Shown one piece after another: positions 1-6,096 of a stretch of 6,096 bases of DNA. Origin of the DNA: Thalassolituus sp. Its GTDB lineage: Bacteria > Pseudomonadota > Gammaproteobacteria > Pseudomonadales > Oceanobacteraceae. Numbering within the stretch: position 1 is the stretch's first letter; every line of letters starts with the position of its first letter. A program made the position numbers and the translations under genes. A model generated the notes under the pieces. It searched no databases and was not told where the DNA came from. It saw nothing but the letters and a program-made list of their open reading frames with translations. The DNA lies in the NCBI GenBank assembly GCA_029212275.1, contig JARGOI010000160.1:1-6096 (forward strand). Direction: 5' to 3'.

Positions 1-2176
1 CAGTATCTAAATTATCGGCTTTGGCCATGTCTAAGCGTTCTTGCGCTTTTTCGACTCGATCTTTTTGCGCACGTATCTTGTTCTGCAGTTGCATGGTTTC
101 AGCGTCCGCATGTTCTTTATCCTTCATATCTGCCGAGTTTTTAATTTCTGCAGAAGAGGCATCTGACATTGCCGATGAGGGCGCATTCGCCGACATCGCC
201 GATTGATAAGCTGCTTGCGCTTCATCGACACGGGCTTGTTGCTTGGCAACGCCTTCCATCAGGGCTGGAACTGTTTCAAGTTTTTGCTCTTGAGCATCGG
301 TTAAACGTTTCTGTGCGGTTTTCAACCGAACTTCAGCGGTTTCCCATTGTTTCTTTAGACGTTCTGGACTGTTCGGATCGCCCTTGTCTGAAGTGCTTGC
401 TGATTCAGAATTTGATGAAGAATTTTTCATCGCTTTTTTGGCTTGGGCCAATTCCAGTGCCAAGGTTTTCATCTTGGTTTGGGTTTTCTCTAGCGCGGCT
501 TCGAACAAAGCGACTTTATCGGCTTGGCTTTCATCATCGCGTGCAGCCGCCAATTTTTCTTTGGTTTTTACCATTGCCGCTTGGGCGCCATCAAATTGCT
601 TTTGCAGTTTTTCAATGTCAGCCATAGATACGGGTGATGAAGATTCTGCTACTGCTTCTTTAGCAGCCGTCGACTTTAGGTCAACAGGTTTTGTTTTTTG
701 AGCGTTGGCGGCCGCTTCTGCGCGCGCTTGACGTTTGGCTTCTTTTTCAGCTTGTTCGCGTTCTTGACGTGCAAGACGATTTTCAAAACGCTCACGCGCT
801 TGTTCGGCTTTCGCATGCACCGCTCGCTGTTCACGAATGGCACCTTTTGAGTAGCGATAATATTGCACCAGAGGGATTTGGCTCGGGCAGACATAAGAGC
901 ATGCGCCACATTCAATACAGTCGAACAGATTATGCTGCTCTGCTTTTTCGAATTCTTCAGATTTGCTAAACCAATACAACTGTTGCGGCAATAAATCCGC
1001 CGGACAAACATCGGCGCACATCCCACAGCGAATACAAGCCATGGCGATTTCGTTGGTGGGCATCTCTTTTTCTGTCGGCGCTAACAAACAGTTGGTGGTC
1101 TTGGTGATCGGTAGATCCGTAGAAGGTAAGGCAAACCCCATCATTGGGCCACCCATAATGACCCGTGGTCGAGATTGCTGACGATAGCCACTTAAATTTA
1201 ATAAATGCTCGACGGGGGTACCAAGCAGCACTTCCCAATTGCCAGGCTCAGTTACAGCATCACCAGTGACGGTGGTGATGCGACTGATTAACGGTTCGCC
1301 ACGATCAACACTGGCGCAGACGGCTGCCGCGGTGCCGACGTTTTGGCAGACAATGCCGAGATCTAGCGGAATACCGCCAGCAGGCACTTCTTTGCCAGTC
1401 AGTATTTGAATCAGTTGCTTTTCACCACCGGAGGGGTATTTGGTCGGAATTTCAACGACATCGATGTGGTGCTCTTCGTGACTGCTGCACAATGCACTGG
1501 TGATGGCCGCAATGGCTTCGGGCTTATTGTCTTCGATACCAATAAGGCAGTTTTTTGCGCCCAAAATACGCAACAATATTTGCGCGCCACGCACAATGTC
1601 GCAGGCGTGTTCACGCATCAGCATATCGTCGGCGGTAATGTAAGGCTCGCACTCGGCGCCATTAAGAATGAGTGTTTCAACCTTGCGCTCACCAGTATGC
1701 AGTTTTACCGCAGTAGGAAAACCTGCACCGCCTAAGCCAGCAATGCCAGAGTTCTTGATGTGTGCGACTAGGGCATCGACTGGAATATCATCGCCATCGT
1801 CCAGTGCTAATTCATCACACAAACTTTGATGTTCAATCCAGGTGTCTTTGCCATCCGCTAGCAAAACAATACACAGCTCTGATAATCCCGAGGCATGCGG
1901 TACTTGGCGCTCTTCGATGGCTTCGATCACACCTGAGGTTGGCGCATGCAAAGGCACTGAAACAAAACCTTGAGCAGCAGCGATCATTTCGCCTTTTAAT
2001 ACGCGTTGGCCAACGCTGACAATGGGCTGTGATGGCGCGCCAATATGCTGACTCAATGGCAGTACTAAATACTCAGGAAGTGGCGCTTTTAAGATAGCGC
2101 GTTGCGTGCTTTGCGATTTGTTCTCAAGAGGATGAATGCCGCCATCGAACTCATGTAATTGAATCAGATGTGTCAT
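1..2176 (-). CDS. rsxC: Electron transport complex subunit RsxC/RnfC (partial, 3' end outside window)
   Basis: RsxC is the peripheral NADH-side Fe-S subunit of the Rsx/Rnf ion-translocating oxidoreductase on the cytoplasmic face of the inner membrane. The reading frame runs 725 codons from the ATG at 2176 to the left edge without a stop. Visible family landmarks are GGIHP near the N-terminus, a glycine-rich GLGGAGFPT loop (about residues 147-155), the AECEPYITADD segment, IEDNKP, PTKYPSGG and QNVGTA. Two 4Fe-4S clusters follow: C381, C384, C387, C391 and C420, C423, C426, C430. After about residue 445 the protein becomes an Ala/Lys/Glu/Gln-rich, coiled-coil-like extension of at least 280 residues with degenerate repeats. 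Such extensions are known in gammaproteobacterial RsxC (E. coli RsxC is about 740 residues). The ATG overlaps the rsxB stop by 4 bp (ATGA), and GGGAG lies 7 nt upstream, so translational coupling with rsxB is likely. The true length cannot be seen. Confidence 0.97.
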   Translation of the reverse strand, partial: MTHLIQLHEFDGGIHPLENKSQSTQRAILKAPLPEYLVLPLSQHIGAPSQPIVSVGQRVLKGEMIAAAQGFVSVPLHAPTSGVIEAIEERQVPHASGLSELCIVLLADGKDTWIEHQSLCDELALDDGDDIPVDALVAHIKNSGIAGLGGAGFPTAVKLHTGERKVETLILNGAECEPYITADDMLMREHACDIVRGAQILLRILGAKNCLIGIEDNKPEAIAAITSALCSSHEEHHIDVVEIPTKYPSGGEKQLIQILTGKEVPAGGIPLDLGIVCQNVGTAAAVCASVDRGEPLISRITTVTGDAVTEPGNWEVLLGTPVEHLLNLSGYRQQSRPRVIMGGPMMGFALPSTDLPITKTTNCLLAPTEKEMPTNEIAMACIRCGMCADVCPADLLPQQLYWFSKSEEFEKAEQHNLFDCIECGACSYVCPSQIPLVQYYRYSKGAIREQRAVHAKAEQARERFENRLARQEREQAEKEAKRQARAEAAANAQKTKPVDLKSTAAKEAVAESSSPVSMADIEKLQKQFDGAQAAMVKTKEKLAAARDDESQADKVALFEAALEKTQTKMKTLALELAQAKKAMKNSSSNSESASTSDKGDPNSPERLKKQWETAEVRLKTAQKRLTDAQEQKLETVPALMEGVAKQQARVDEAQAAYQSAMSANAPSSAMSDASSAEIKNSADMKDKEHADAETMQLQNKIRAQKDRVEKAQERLDMAKADNLDT

Positions 2177-2772
2177 GCCATATCTCCCACATGCTGTTGA
2201 GCTTTGCGATCGGTGGCGATCAGCTCAACCCCAGCAGTCGGGGCCTGCCAGTACCAATTTTGGCGGTTCACACCGACAGGAATCATATCGATGCAATCAA
2301 CTGGGCAGGGTTCGACACACAAATCGCAGCCAGTACATTCGTCCACGATCACGGTATGCATTTGTTTCGCCGCGCCAAGAATGGCGTCTACGGGGCAGGC
2401 CTGAATGCATTTAGTGCAGCCAATGCATTCGTCTTCGCGAATATACGCGACTGTGGGGACGGCTTTCTCGCTGCCATGTTCGGCATCTAAGGGTTCTGGT
2501 TCAACGCCCAATAAATCGGCCAATGCTTGAATGGTACTTTCACCACCCGGCGGGCATTTATTGATTTTTTCACCGTTGGCAATGGCTTCCGCGTAGGGTT
2601 TACAACCAGGGTAGCTGCATTGGCCGCACTGGGTTTGCGGTAATACTTCGTTTATTTGATCAACAATGGGATTGCCTTCGACGCGAAACTTAACCGCGGC
2701 AAACCCGAGTAAAGCACCAAAAATTAGCGCTAGGGTCGCAAGTGCGAGAATGGCAATAACAATCGTGCTCAT
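2173..2772 (-). CDS. rsxB: Electron transport complex subunit RsxB/RnfB, Fe-S protein
   Basis: RsxB is the membrane-anchored Fe-S subunit that passes electrons between the other Rsx/Rnf subunits and soluble ferredoxin-type partners. The 199-residue protein begins with one hydrophobic helix (about residues 3-26), which acts as a membrane anchor. Next comes the RnfB-type Fe-S domain with C49, C52, C57 and C73 (QCGQCSYPGC, then KCPPGG). Two bacterial ferredoxin 4Fe-4S motifs follow: C116, C119, C122, C126 (CIGCTKCIQACP) and C146, C149, C152, C156 (CTGCDLCVEPCP). All expected cluster ligands are present. The length is close to E. coli RsxB (192 residues). It starts 5 bp after the rsxA stop with only a weak Shine-Dalgarno match (GTGAG) inside the rsxA end, so coupling to rsxA translation is plausible. 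It overlaps the rsxC start by 4 bp. Confidence 0.98.
   Translation of the reverse strand: MSTIVIAILALATLALIFGALLGFAAVKFRVEGNPIVDQINEVLPQTQCGQCSYPGCKPYAEAIANGEKINKCPPGGESTIQALADLLGVEPEPLDAEHGSEKAVPTVAYIREDECIGCTKCIQACPVDAILGAAKQMHTVIVDECTGCDLCVEPCPVDCIDMIPVGVNRQNWYWQAPTAGVELIATDRKAQQHVGDMA
2184..2188 (-). promoter_or_regulatory. Ribosome binding site of rsxC inside rsxB
   Basis: GGGAG on the minus strand, within the last codons of rsxB, lies 7 nt before the rsxC ATG at 2176. Together with the ATGA stop/start overlap it decides the rsxC start and suggests coupled translation. Confidence 0.75.
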
Positions 2773-2777
2773 AACGT

Positions 2778-3359
2778 TTATATGCTCACTAAACCGGTAA
2801 AGCCCAAAAAGGCTAAAGACATTAATCCAGCGGTCACCATCGCAATCGCTGAACCTTTAAAAGGTGTGGGTACATCGGCCACGGTAATGCGTTCGCGCAT
2901 CGCAGCAAACAGCACCATCACTAACGAGAAACCGGCGGCGGCACCAAAGCCATACAAAATAGATTCGATAAAGCTGTTGTCGCGTTTGATATTTAATAAA
3001 GCGACGCCAAGTACCGCGCAGTTGGTGGTAATTAGCGGTAAGAAAATACCTAATACGCGGTATAACAGTGGACTGGCTTTGCGAATAGCCAGCTCGGTAA
3101 AGCCAACCACCACGGCAATTACCATGATGAAGCTGATGGTTTTTAAGTAGGTTAAGTCCAATGGCACCAAAATATAGGTGTGGACTAAATAGCTACAGAC
3201 TGAGGCAAGCGTGAGTACAAACGTAGTCGCAGCGCCCATGCCGATGGCCGTTTCGAGCTTGTTGGATACCCCCATAAAAGGGCAGAGGCCGAGAAACTGA
3301 ACGAGCACAAAATTATTAACTAAAATGGTGCTCACCAGTATCAGCAGGTAATCAGTCAT
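2778..3359 (-). CDS. rsxA: Electron transport complex integral membrane subunit RsxA/RnfA
   Basis: RsxA is a polytopic inner-membrane subunit of the Rsx/Rnf complex, homologous to NqrE of the Na+-translocating NADH:quinone reductase. It pairs with RsxE in the membrane core, which transfers electrons and couples them to ion movement. The protein is 193 residues, the same length as in E. coli, and is almost wholly hydrophobic with about six membrane segments. The two characteristic half-membrane cysteine motifs are present: NNFVLVQFLGLCPFMG (C26) and ITTNCAVLG (C114). In this family these cysteines, together with those of RsxE, are known to hold an intramembrane 2Fe-2S centre. The family-typical ending with a GFTGLV segment is also seen. 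The ATG start is supported by GGAG at 3366-3369 with a 6-nt spacer. It is the first gene of the operon, with rsxB and rsxC following at near-zero spacing. Confidence 0.98.
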   Translation of the reverse strand: MTDYLLILVSTILVNNFVLVQFLGLCPFMGVSNKLETAIGMGAATTFVLTLASVCSYLVHTYILVPLDLTYLKTISFIMVIAVVVGFTELAIRKASPLLYRVLGIFLPLITTNCAVLGVALLNIKRDNSFIESILYGFGAAAGFSLVMVLFAAMRERITVADVPTPFKGSAIAMVTAGLMSLAFLGFTGLVSI

Positions 3360-3365
3360 TGTAAG

Positions 3366-3369
3366 CTCC
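3366..3369 (-). promoter_or_regulatory. Ribosome binding site of rsxA
   Basis: GGAG on the minus strand lies 6 nt before the rsxA ATG. It is the clearest Shine-Dalgarno sequence at the head of the operon and fixes the start of the 193-residue form. Confidence 0.75.
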
Positions 3370-3444
3370 GCAGCTGAAGAGAATCATGCCAGTAACCAAT
3401 ATAATGAAGGCCATGAGTGCATCTTGGATAAAATTCGGGCGCGC

Positions 3445-3474
3445 ATTATCCCAAACTCTGGTTATTTCGTACAA
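3445..3474 (-). promoter_or_regulatory. Candidate sigma-70 promoter for the rsx operon
   Basis: On the minus strand an extended -10 element, TGG followed by GATAAT (hexamer at 3445-3450, TG at 3452-3453), matches TATAAT at 5 of 6 positions. A weak -35 candidate TTGTAC lies at 3469-3474, 18 bp upstream. Transcription would start near 3438 and give a leader of roughly 80 nt before rsxA. The extended TG would compensate for the poor -35. This is pattern matching by eye, and no start site is demonstrated. Confidence 0.5.
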
Positions 3475-3573
3475 TACAATTAGACGATACCTTTAATAGC
3501 TATTTGGAATAAGCAAATAATCAAGGTTTTACCTCAAAACGATGATTCAATGTACTTGCGCCTAAGTCACATC

Positions 3574-3594
3574 TCAGCAACACTACTTTGCTGA
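3574..3594. repeat. 21-bp inverted repeat, possible operator
   Basis: TCAGCAA and TTGCTGA form a perfect 7-bp inverted repeat separated by 7 bp. A further related half, GTTGCT, lies at 3604-3609. The size and symmetry suit a dimeric regulator, and the place is between the two divergent genes. The regulator is unknown, and a chance occurrence cannot be excluded. Confidence 0.35.
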
Positions 3595-3713
3595 ATGGTC
3601 AACGTTGCTTAGGTTTTGTTGCAGCGTGGTTTTTTAACCATATCGGGAACCACAGGCCAAGAGACGTTTCTTAAACATTGTTTTGAATAATAACATCGAA
3701 CTTTAAATGCAGC

Positions 3714-3720
3714 GAAGAGA
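3714..3720 (+). promoter_or_regulatory. Probable ribosome binding site of the solute-binding protein gene
   Basis: GAAGAGA, a purine-rich partial Shine-Dalgarno match, ends 6 nt before the ATG at 3727. It favours this start over the internal Met codon at 3739, whose nearest AGG directly abuts it. Confidence 0.5.
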
Positions 3721-3726
3721 CACTGA

Positions 3727-6078
3727 ATGATACGTAGGATGCAATTGAACGGGCGTAATCTAGGGTCACCATGGTTAATGTTATTTGGCGTTGTTGGCTT
3801 AGTCAGTCTATTAAGTGCTTGTTCACCGGCGTTCAACGACAACGAAAGTGCTTCTCGGGAATATCATTCTTCCGCATGGAACAGTCCTCATCCCGCACGT
3901 GAAGTGGGCGAAAATATCCTCTACTCAAGTTTTTCGGGTCAGCCCAAGCATCTTGATCCGGCAATTTCTTACAGTGCCGATGAAAGTCGATTTATCGATC
4001 AAATATACGATCCGCCGTTGCAATATCACTATTTAAAACGACCCTTCGAACTCGAACCTAATACCCTCGTACGCATGCCCACCATTCGTTATTTAGACGC
4101 GAATGGAAATGATGTTGACGAAAACTCGTCTGCGGTCGCATTCAGCGAATACGACTTTGAGTTGAAACCCGGAATCTTGTATCAACCTCATCCTGCTTTT
4201 GCACTTACTAATGAAGGGGAGCCTTACTACCAATTCGCAAAGCCTGAAGAAGCTCAATCTTATAGCAAACTGAGGGATTTTCGCCGCACCGATACCCGCG
4301 AATTAAAGGCTACCGATTATGTCTATCAAATACGCCGTTTGGCCGATCCCTCATTGTTGTCTCCTATCCGCGGGTTATTAGAAGAATACATTGATGGAAT
4401 GACAGAGTTTGGCGACGCGGTAAAAGCGGCACGCGAATCTTTACCAGCCGGTGCTTGGCTAAATTTAAATGAGTTTGAATTTAGTGGTGTGGAGGTATTA
4501 TCGGACTATGAATATACGGTTCGATTGAAAGGTAAGTATCCGCAATTTAGTTACTGGTTGGCATTTCATTTCTTTGCTCCCTTGCCTATAGAAGCCGATC
4601 GTTTCTATCACATGCCGGGTATGGAGGACCGTAATATCGTATTGGATTGGTACCCTATAGGGACTGGTGCTTACATGATGACGCAAAATGATCCCAACGA
4701 GGCAATCATCTTAGAGCGCAATCCTAATTATCGTGATGATTTTTACCCAACCGAAGGCGAAGAAGGCGATGCTGAAGCGGGCTTGCTGGAAGATGCTGGC
4801 AAGAAAATACCTTTTATCGACAAAGTGGTGTATCGCTTAGAGAAAGAAGCCATTCCGTTGTGGACTAAGTTTTTGCAGGGTTATTATGATCGTTCAGGTG
4901 TCTCTAGTGACAGTTTTGACCAAGCAATTCGCGTAGGTGCCGGTGGTATTGGCTTGACCGATGAGATGCGCGATCGTGGTATTACCCTCGAACGCGTCGT
5001 GGTACCCGGCACCTTCTACTTTGCTTTTAATATGCTTGATGAGGTGGTGGGTGATACAGGCACGAAAAAAGAACGTGAGCAAAAGCAAAAATTACGACAT
5101 GCCATCGCCATCGCTTACGATCAAGGTGAGTATATTTCTATTTTTCAAAATGGTCGTGGCGAAGTCGGAATGTCGCCAGTGCCTCCTGGTATTTTTGGCT
5201 ATCAGCAAGGAAAAGAGGGAATCAACCCCTATGTATTTGATTGGGTAGATGGACGGCCTAAGCGTCGCTCAATAGCAGACGCCAAAAAATTATTGGACGA
5301 AGCCGGTTATCCCGAAGGACGCAATGCAAAGACGGGTAAACCCTTGGTGTTGAATTTGGACAGTGCCGGTGGCAGTGGTGGCAGCGCTGCACAAAGTTGG
5401 TTAATTAAGCAATTTGCTAAATTAAATATTCAGCTCAATATTCGTGGTACTGACTACAACCGTTTTAAAGAAAAAATGAATACAGGCAATGCGCAAATGT
5501 TCCAATGGGGATGGTTGGCAGATTATCCTGACGCTGAAAACTTTTTGTTTTTACTTTATGGACCCAACGGCCAAGTAGTGACCCAAGGCGCTGGCGTCAA
5601 CTCCAGTAATTATAATAATAGCGAATACAATCGTTTGTTTGAAAAAATGAAACTGATGGAGAACTCGCCCGAAAGGATGAAAATTATTCGCCGCATGTTG
5701 GAAATTTTTCACCGTGATATGCCTTGGGGATCGATATTTCATCCACACGATTATGTATTAAATAATCCCTGGGTCTATAACAGTAAACCGCATGGCATTT
5801 CCAAGGCAATATTAAAGTATTTACGTATTGATCCTGAAGTTCGGCAAACGATAAGAGGCGAGCGTAACAATCCTGTTTTTTGGCCTTTATTATTGGTTGC
5901 TTTGGCATTGTTACTATTAGCTTGGCCTGGCTATCGAGCTTATCGTCAGAGGCAACAGGGTACTTTGGCGTCAGCCATTAATAGTATTGAGGACGCGAAA
6001 GCGAGTTCGCCACAACAAGACTCTGCAACATCATCTTCGGTAGCTTCAACTTCTGCATCACGAAAGAGAAACGATTAA
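3727..6078 (+). CDS. Family 5 (peptide-type) ABC transporter substrate-binding lipoprotein with C-terminal membrane helix
   Basis: This is a periplasmic capture protein for an ABC importer of peptides or similar compounds (SBP family 5, the DppA/OppA/YejA group). The 783-residue protein has a basic N-terminus, a hydrophobic stretch (about 14-29) and the lipobox LSAC with C32, so it should be a lipoprotein. Family 5 landmarks include SGQPKHLDPA (about 70-79), ATDYVYQIRRLADP (about 195-208), PIGTGAY (310-316), LRHAIAIAYD (456-465), DAKKLLDEAGYPEG (about 518-531) and WGWLADYPDAENF (594-606). Unusually, a hydrophobic helix (about 716-736) is followed by YRAYRQRQQ and a Ser/Ala-rich tail to residue 783. 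Typical family members have 500-600 residues, so this one is clearly longer. The ATG at 3727 has GAAGAGA about 6 nt upstream. A second Met at residue 5 is possible, but its AGG is too close. The next gene starts directly after the stop. The substrate is not determinable from sequence. Confidence 0.9.
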   Translation: MIRRMQLNGRNLGSPWLMLFGVVGLVSLLSACSPAFNDNESASREYHSSAWNSPHPAREVGENILYSSFSGQPKHLDPAISYSADESRFIDQIYDPPLQYHYLKRPFELEPNTLVRMPTIRYLDANGNDVDENSSAVAFSEYDFELKPGILYQPHPAFALTNEGEPYYQFAKPEEAQSYSKLRDFRRTDTRELKATDYVYQIRRLADPSLLSPIRGLLEEYIDGMTEFGDAVKAARESLPAGAWLNLNEFEFSGVEVLSDYEYTVRLKGKYPQFSYWLAFHFFAPLPIEADRFYHMPGMEDRNIVLDWYPIGTGAYMMTQNDPNEAIILERNPNYRDDFYPTEGEEGDAEAGLLEDAGKKIPFIDKVVYRLEKEAIPLWTKFLQGYYDRSGVSSDSFDQAIRVGAGGIGLTDEMRDRGITLERVVVPGTFYFAFNMLDEVVGDTGTKKEREQKQKLRHAIAIAYDQGEYISIFQNGRGEVGMSPVPPGIFGYQQGKEGINPYVFDWVDGRPKRRSIADAKKLLDEAGYPEGRNAKTGKPLVLNLDSAGGSGGSAAQSWLIKQFAKLNIQLNIRGTDYNRFKEKMNTGNAQMFQWGWLADYPDAENFLFLLYGPNGQVVTQGAGVNSSNYNNSEYNRLFEKMKLMENSPERMKIIRRMLEIFHRDMPWGSIFHPHDYVLNNPWVYNSKPHGISKAILKYLRIDPEVRQTIRGERNNPVFWPLLLVALALLLLAWPGYRAYRQRQQGTLASAINSIEDAKASSPQQDSATSSSVASTSASRKRND

Positions 6079-6096
6079 ATGCTCAGTTATATACTT
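6079..6096 (+). CDS. Start of next gene, probable ABC transporter permease (partial)
   Basis: An ATG follows the binding-protein stop codon with no gap (TAAATG), and the purine-rich AAAGAGAA lies about 8 nt upstream. Only six codons are visible (MLSYIL), open at the right edge. That opening resembles the start of DppB/OppB/YejB-type permeases, which often begin with ML-x-YI followed by arginines, and a permease is the expected neighbour of a family 5 binding protein. The gene identity is inferred mainly from context. Confidence 0.55.

Larger units (their letters stand above)
3360..3726. other. Divergent intergenic region between rsxA and the solute-binding protein gene
   Basis: These 367 bp separate two operons that are transcribed away from each other. 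The rsxA-proximal part holds its ribosome binding site and a promoter candidate. The middle holds a 21-bp dyad at 3574-3594. The part next to the binding-protein gene is AT-rich (3665-3710) but has no promoter with both hexamers well matched. No tRNA, small gene or hairpin followed by a T-run was recognised. A 77-codon minus-strand frame crossing 3609-3842 has no recognisable protein features and runs into the coding region of the opposite gene. Confidence 0.7.

Noticed and set aside
169..701. Plus-strand open frames (152 and 105 codons) opposite the rsxC 3' part
   Set aside because: They lie antisense to the continuous rsxC frame in a region of skewed Ala/Lys/Glu codons, which commonly leaves antisense frames open. 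They show no recognisable domains.
676..1238. Minus-strand 116- and 90-codon frames in this stretch
   Set aside because: They are alternative frames inside rsxC. The true frame here carries the two 4Fe-4S motifs without interruption.
2170..3150. Plus-strand frames of 106 and 122 codons opposite rsxB and rsxA
   Set aside because: They are antisense shadows of two strongly conserved genes, with no family resemblance of their own.
3567..3571. TCACA as part of a CRP site
   Set aside because: Only one half-site is present. The expected TGTGA at the right spacing is absent.
3626..3653. GTGGTT...AACCAC inverted repeat and the nested TGGTT-TTTT-AACCA hairpin as a terminator
   Set aside because: The arms are only 5-6 bp and AT-rich. 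There is no convincing T-run after a stable stem, and no gene ends nearby.
3686..3691. AATAAT as the -10 of a promoter for the binding-protein gene
   Set aside because: It matches 5 of 6 positions, but no acceptable -35 lies 16-18 bp upstream and there is no extended TG, so it is too weak to annotate in an AT-rich stretch.
3609..3842. 77-codon minus-strand frame in the intergenic region
   Set aside because: It overlaps the first 116 bp of the binding-protein gene on the other strand, has no recognisable features and ends in non-coding sequence.
4498..5908. Several 62-95 codon frames in other frames or strand within the binding-protein gene
   Set aside because: They are short shadows of a continuous 783-codon gene with family 5 motifs along its length.

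Overview
The window looks like a chromosomal segment of a Gram-negative gammaproteobacterium. The main evidence is a minus-strand rsxABC (rnfABC) block whose proteins read along their full visible length like gammaproteobacterial Rsx/Rnf subunits. The plus-strand gene encodes a lipoprotein-type peptide-binding protein, which fits the same kind of host. The genus cannot be fixed from the sequence; a marine gammaproteobacterium is a guess.

Layout. Positions 1-3359 (minus strand) hold the start of an Rsx/Rnf operon in the order rsxA (3359-2778), rsxB (2772-2173) and rsxC (2176 to beyond the left edge). rsxA and rsxB are 5 bp apart. rsxB and rsxC overlap by 4 bp (ATGA). rsxC is open at the left edge after 725 codons, and rsxD, rsxG and rsxE would be expected beyond it. 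Positions 3360-3726 are a divergent intergenic region with a good extended -10 promoter candidate for rsxA and a 21-bp dyad of unknown function. Positions 3727-6078 (plus strand) encode a 783-residue family 5 (peptide/oligopeptide-type) solute-binding protein. An ATG directly after its stop codon (TAAATG) opens the next gene, probably the permease of the same ABC importer; only six codons are visible.

How the genes work together. RsxA (membrane), RsxB (membrane-anchored ferredoxin-like) and RsxC (peripheral NADH-side Fe-S subunit) are three of the six subunits of an ion-motive NADH:ferredoxin-type oxidoreductase. In enterobacteria this complex also helps keep SoxR reduced. The divergent locus is an ABC importer whose binding protein captures peptides or peptide-like compounds in the periplasm. 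No functional link between the two operons is evident beyond the shared upstream region.

Most of the window is ordinary. The points most worth a second look are the architecture of the binding protein (N-terminal lipobox plus a C-terminal transmembrane helix and a low-complexity tail), the degenerate tandem repeats in the RsxC extension, and the dyad between the two operons. I found no RNA genes, mobile elements, CRISPR arrays or convincing terminators, and no sign of a wholly new system.
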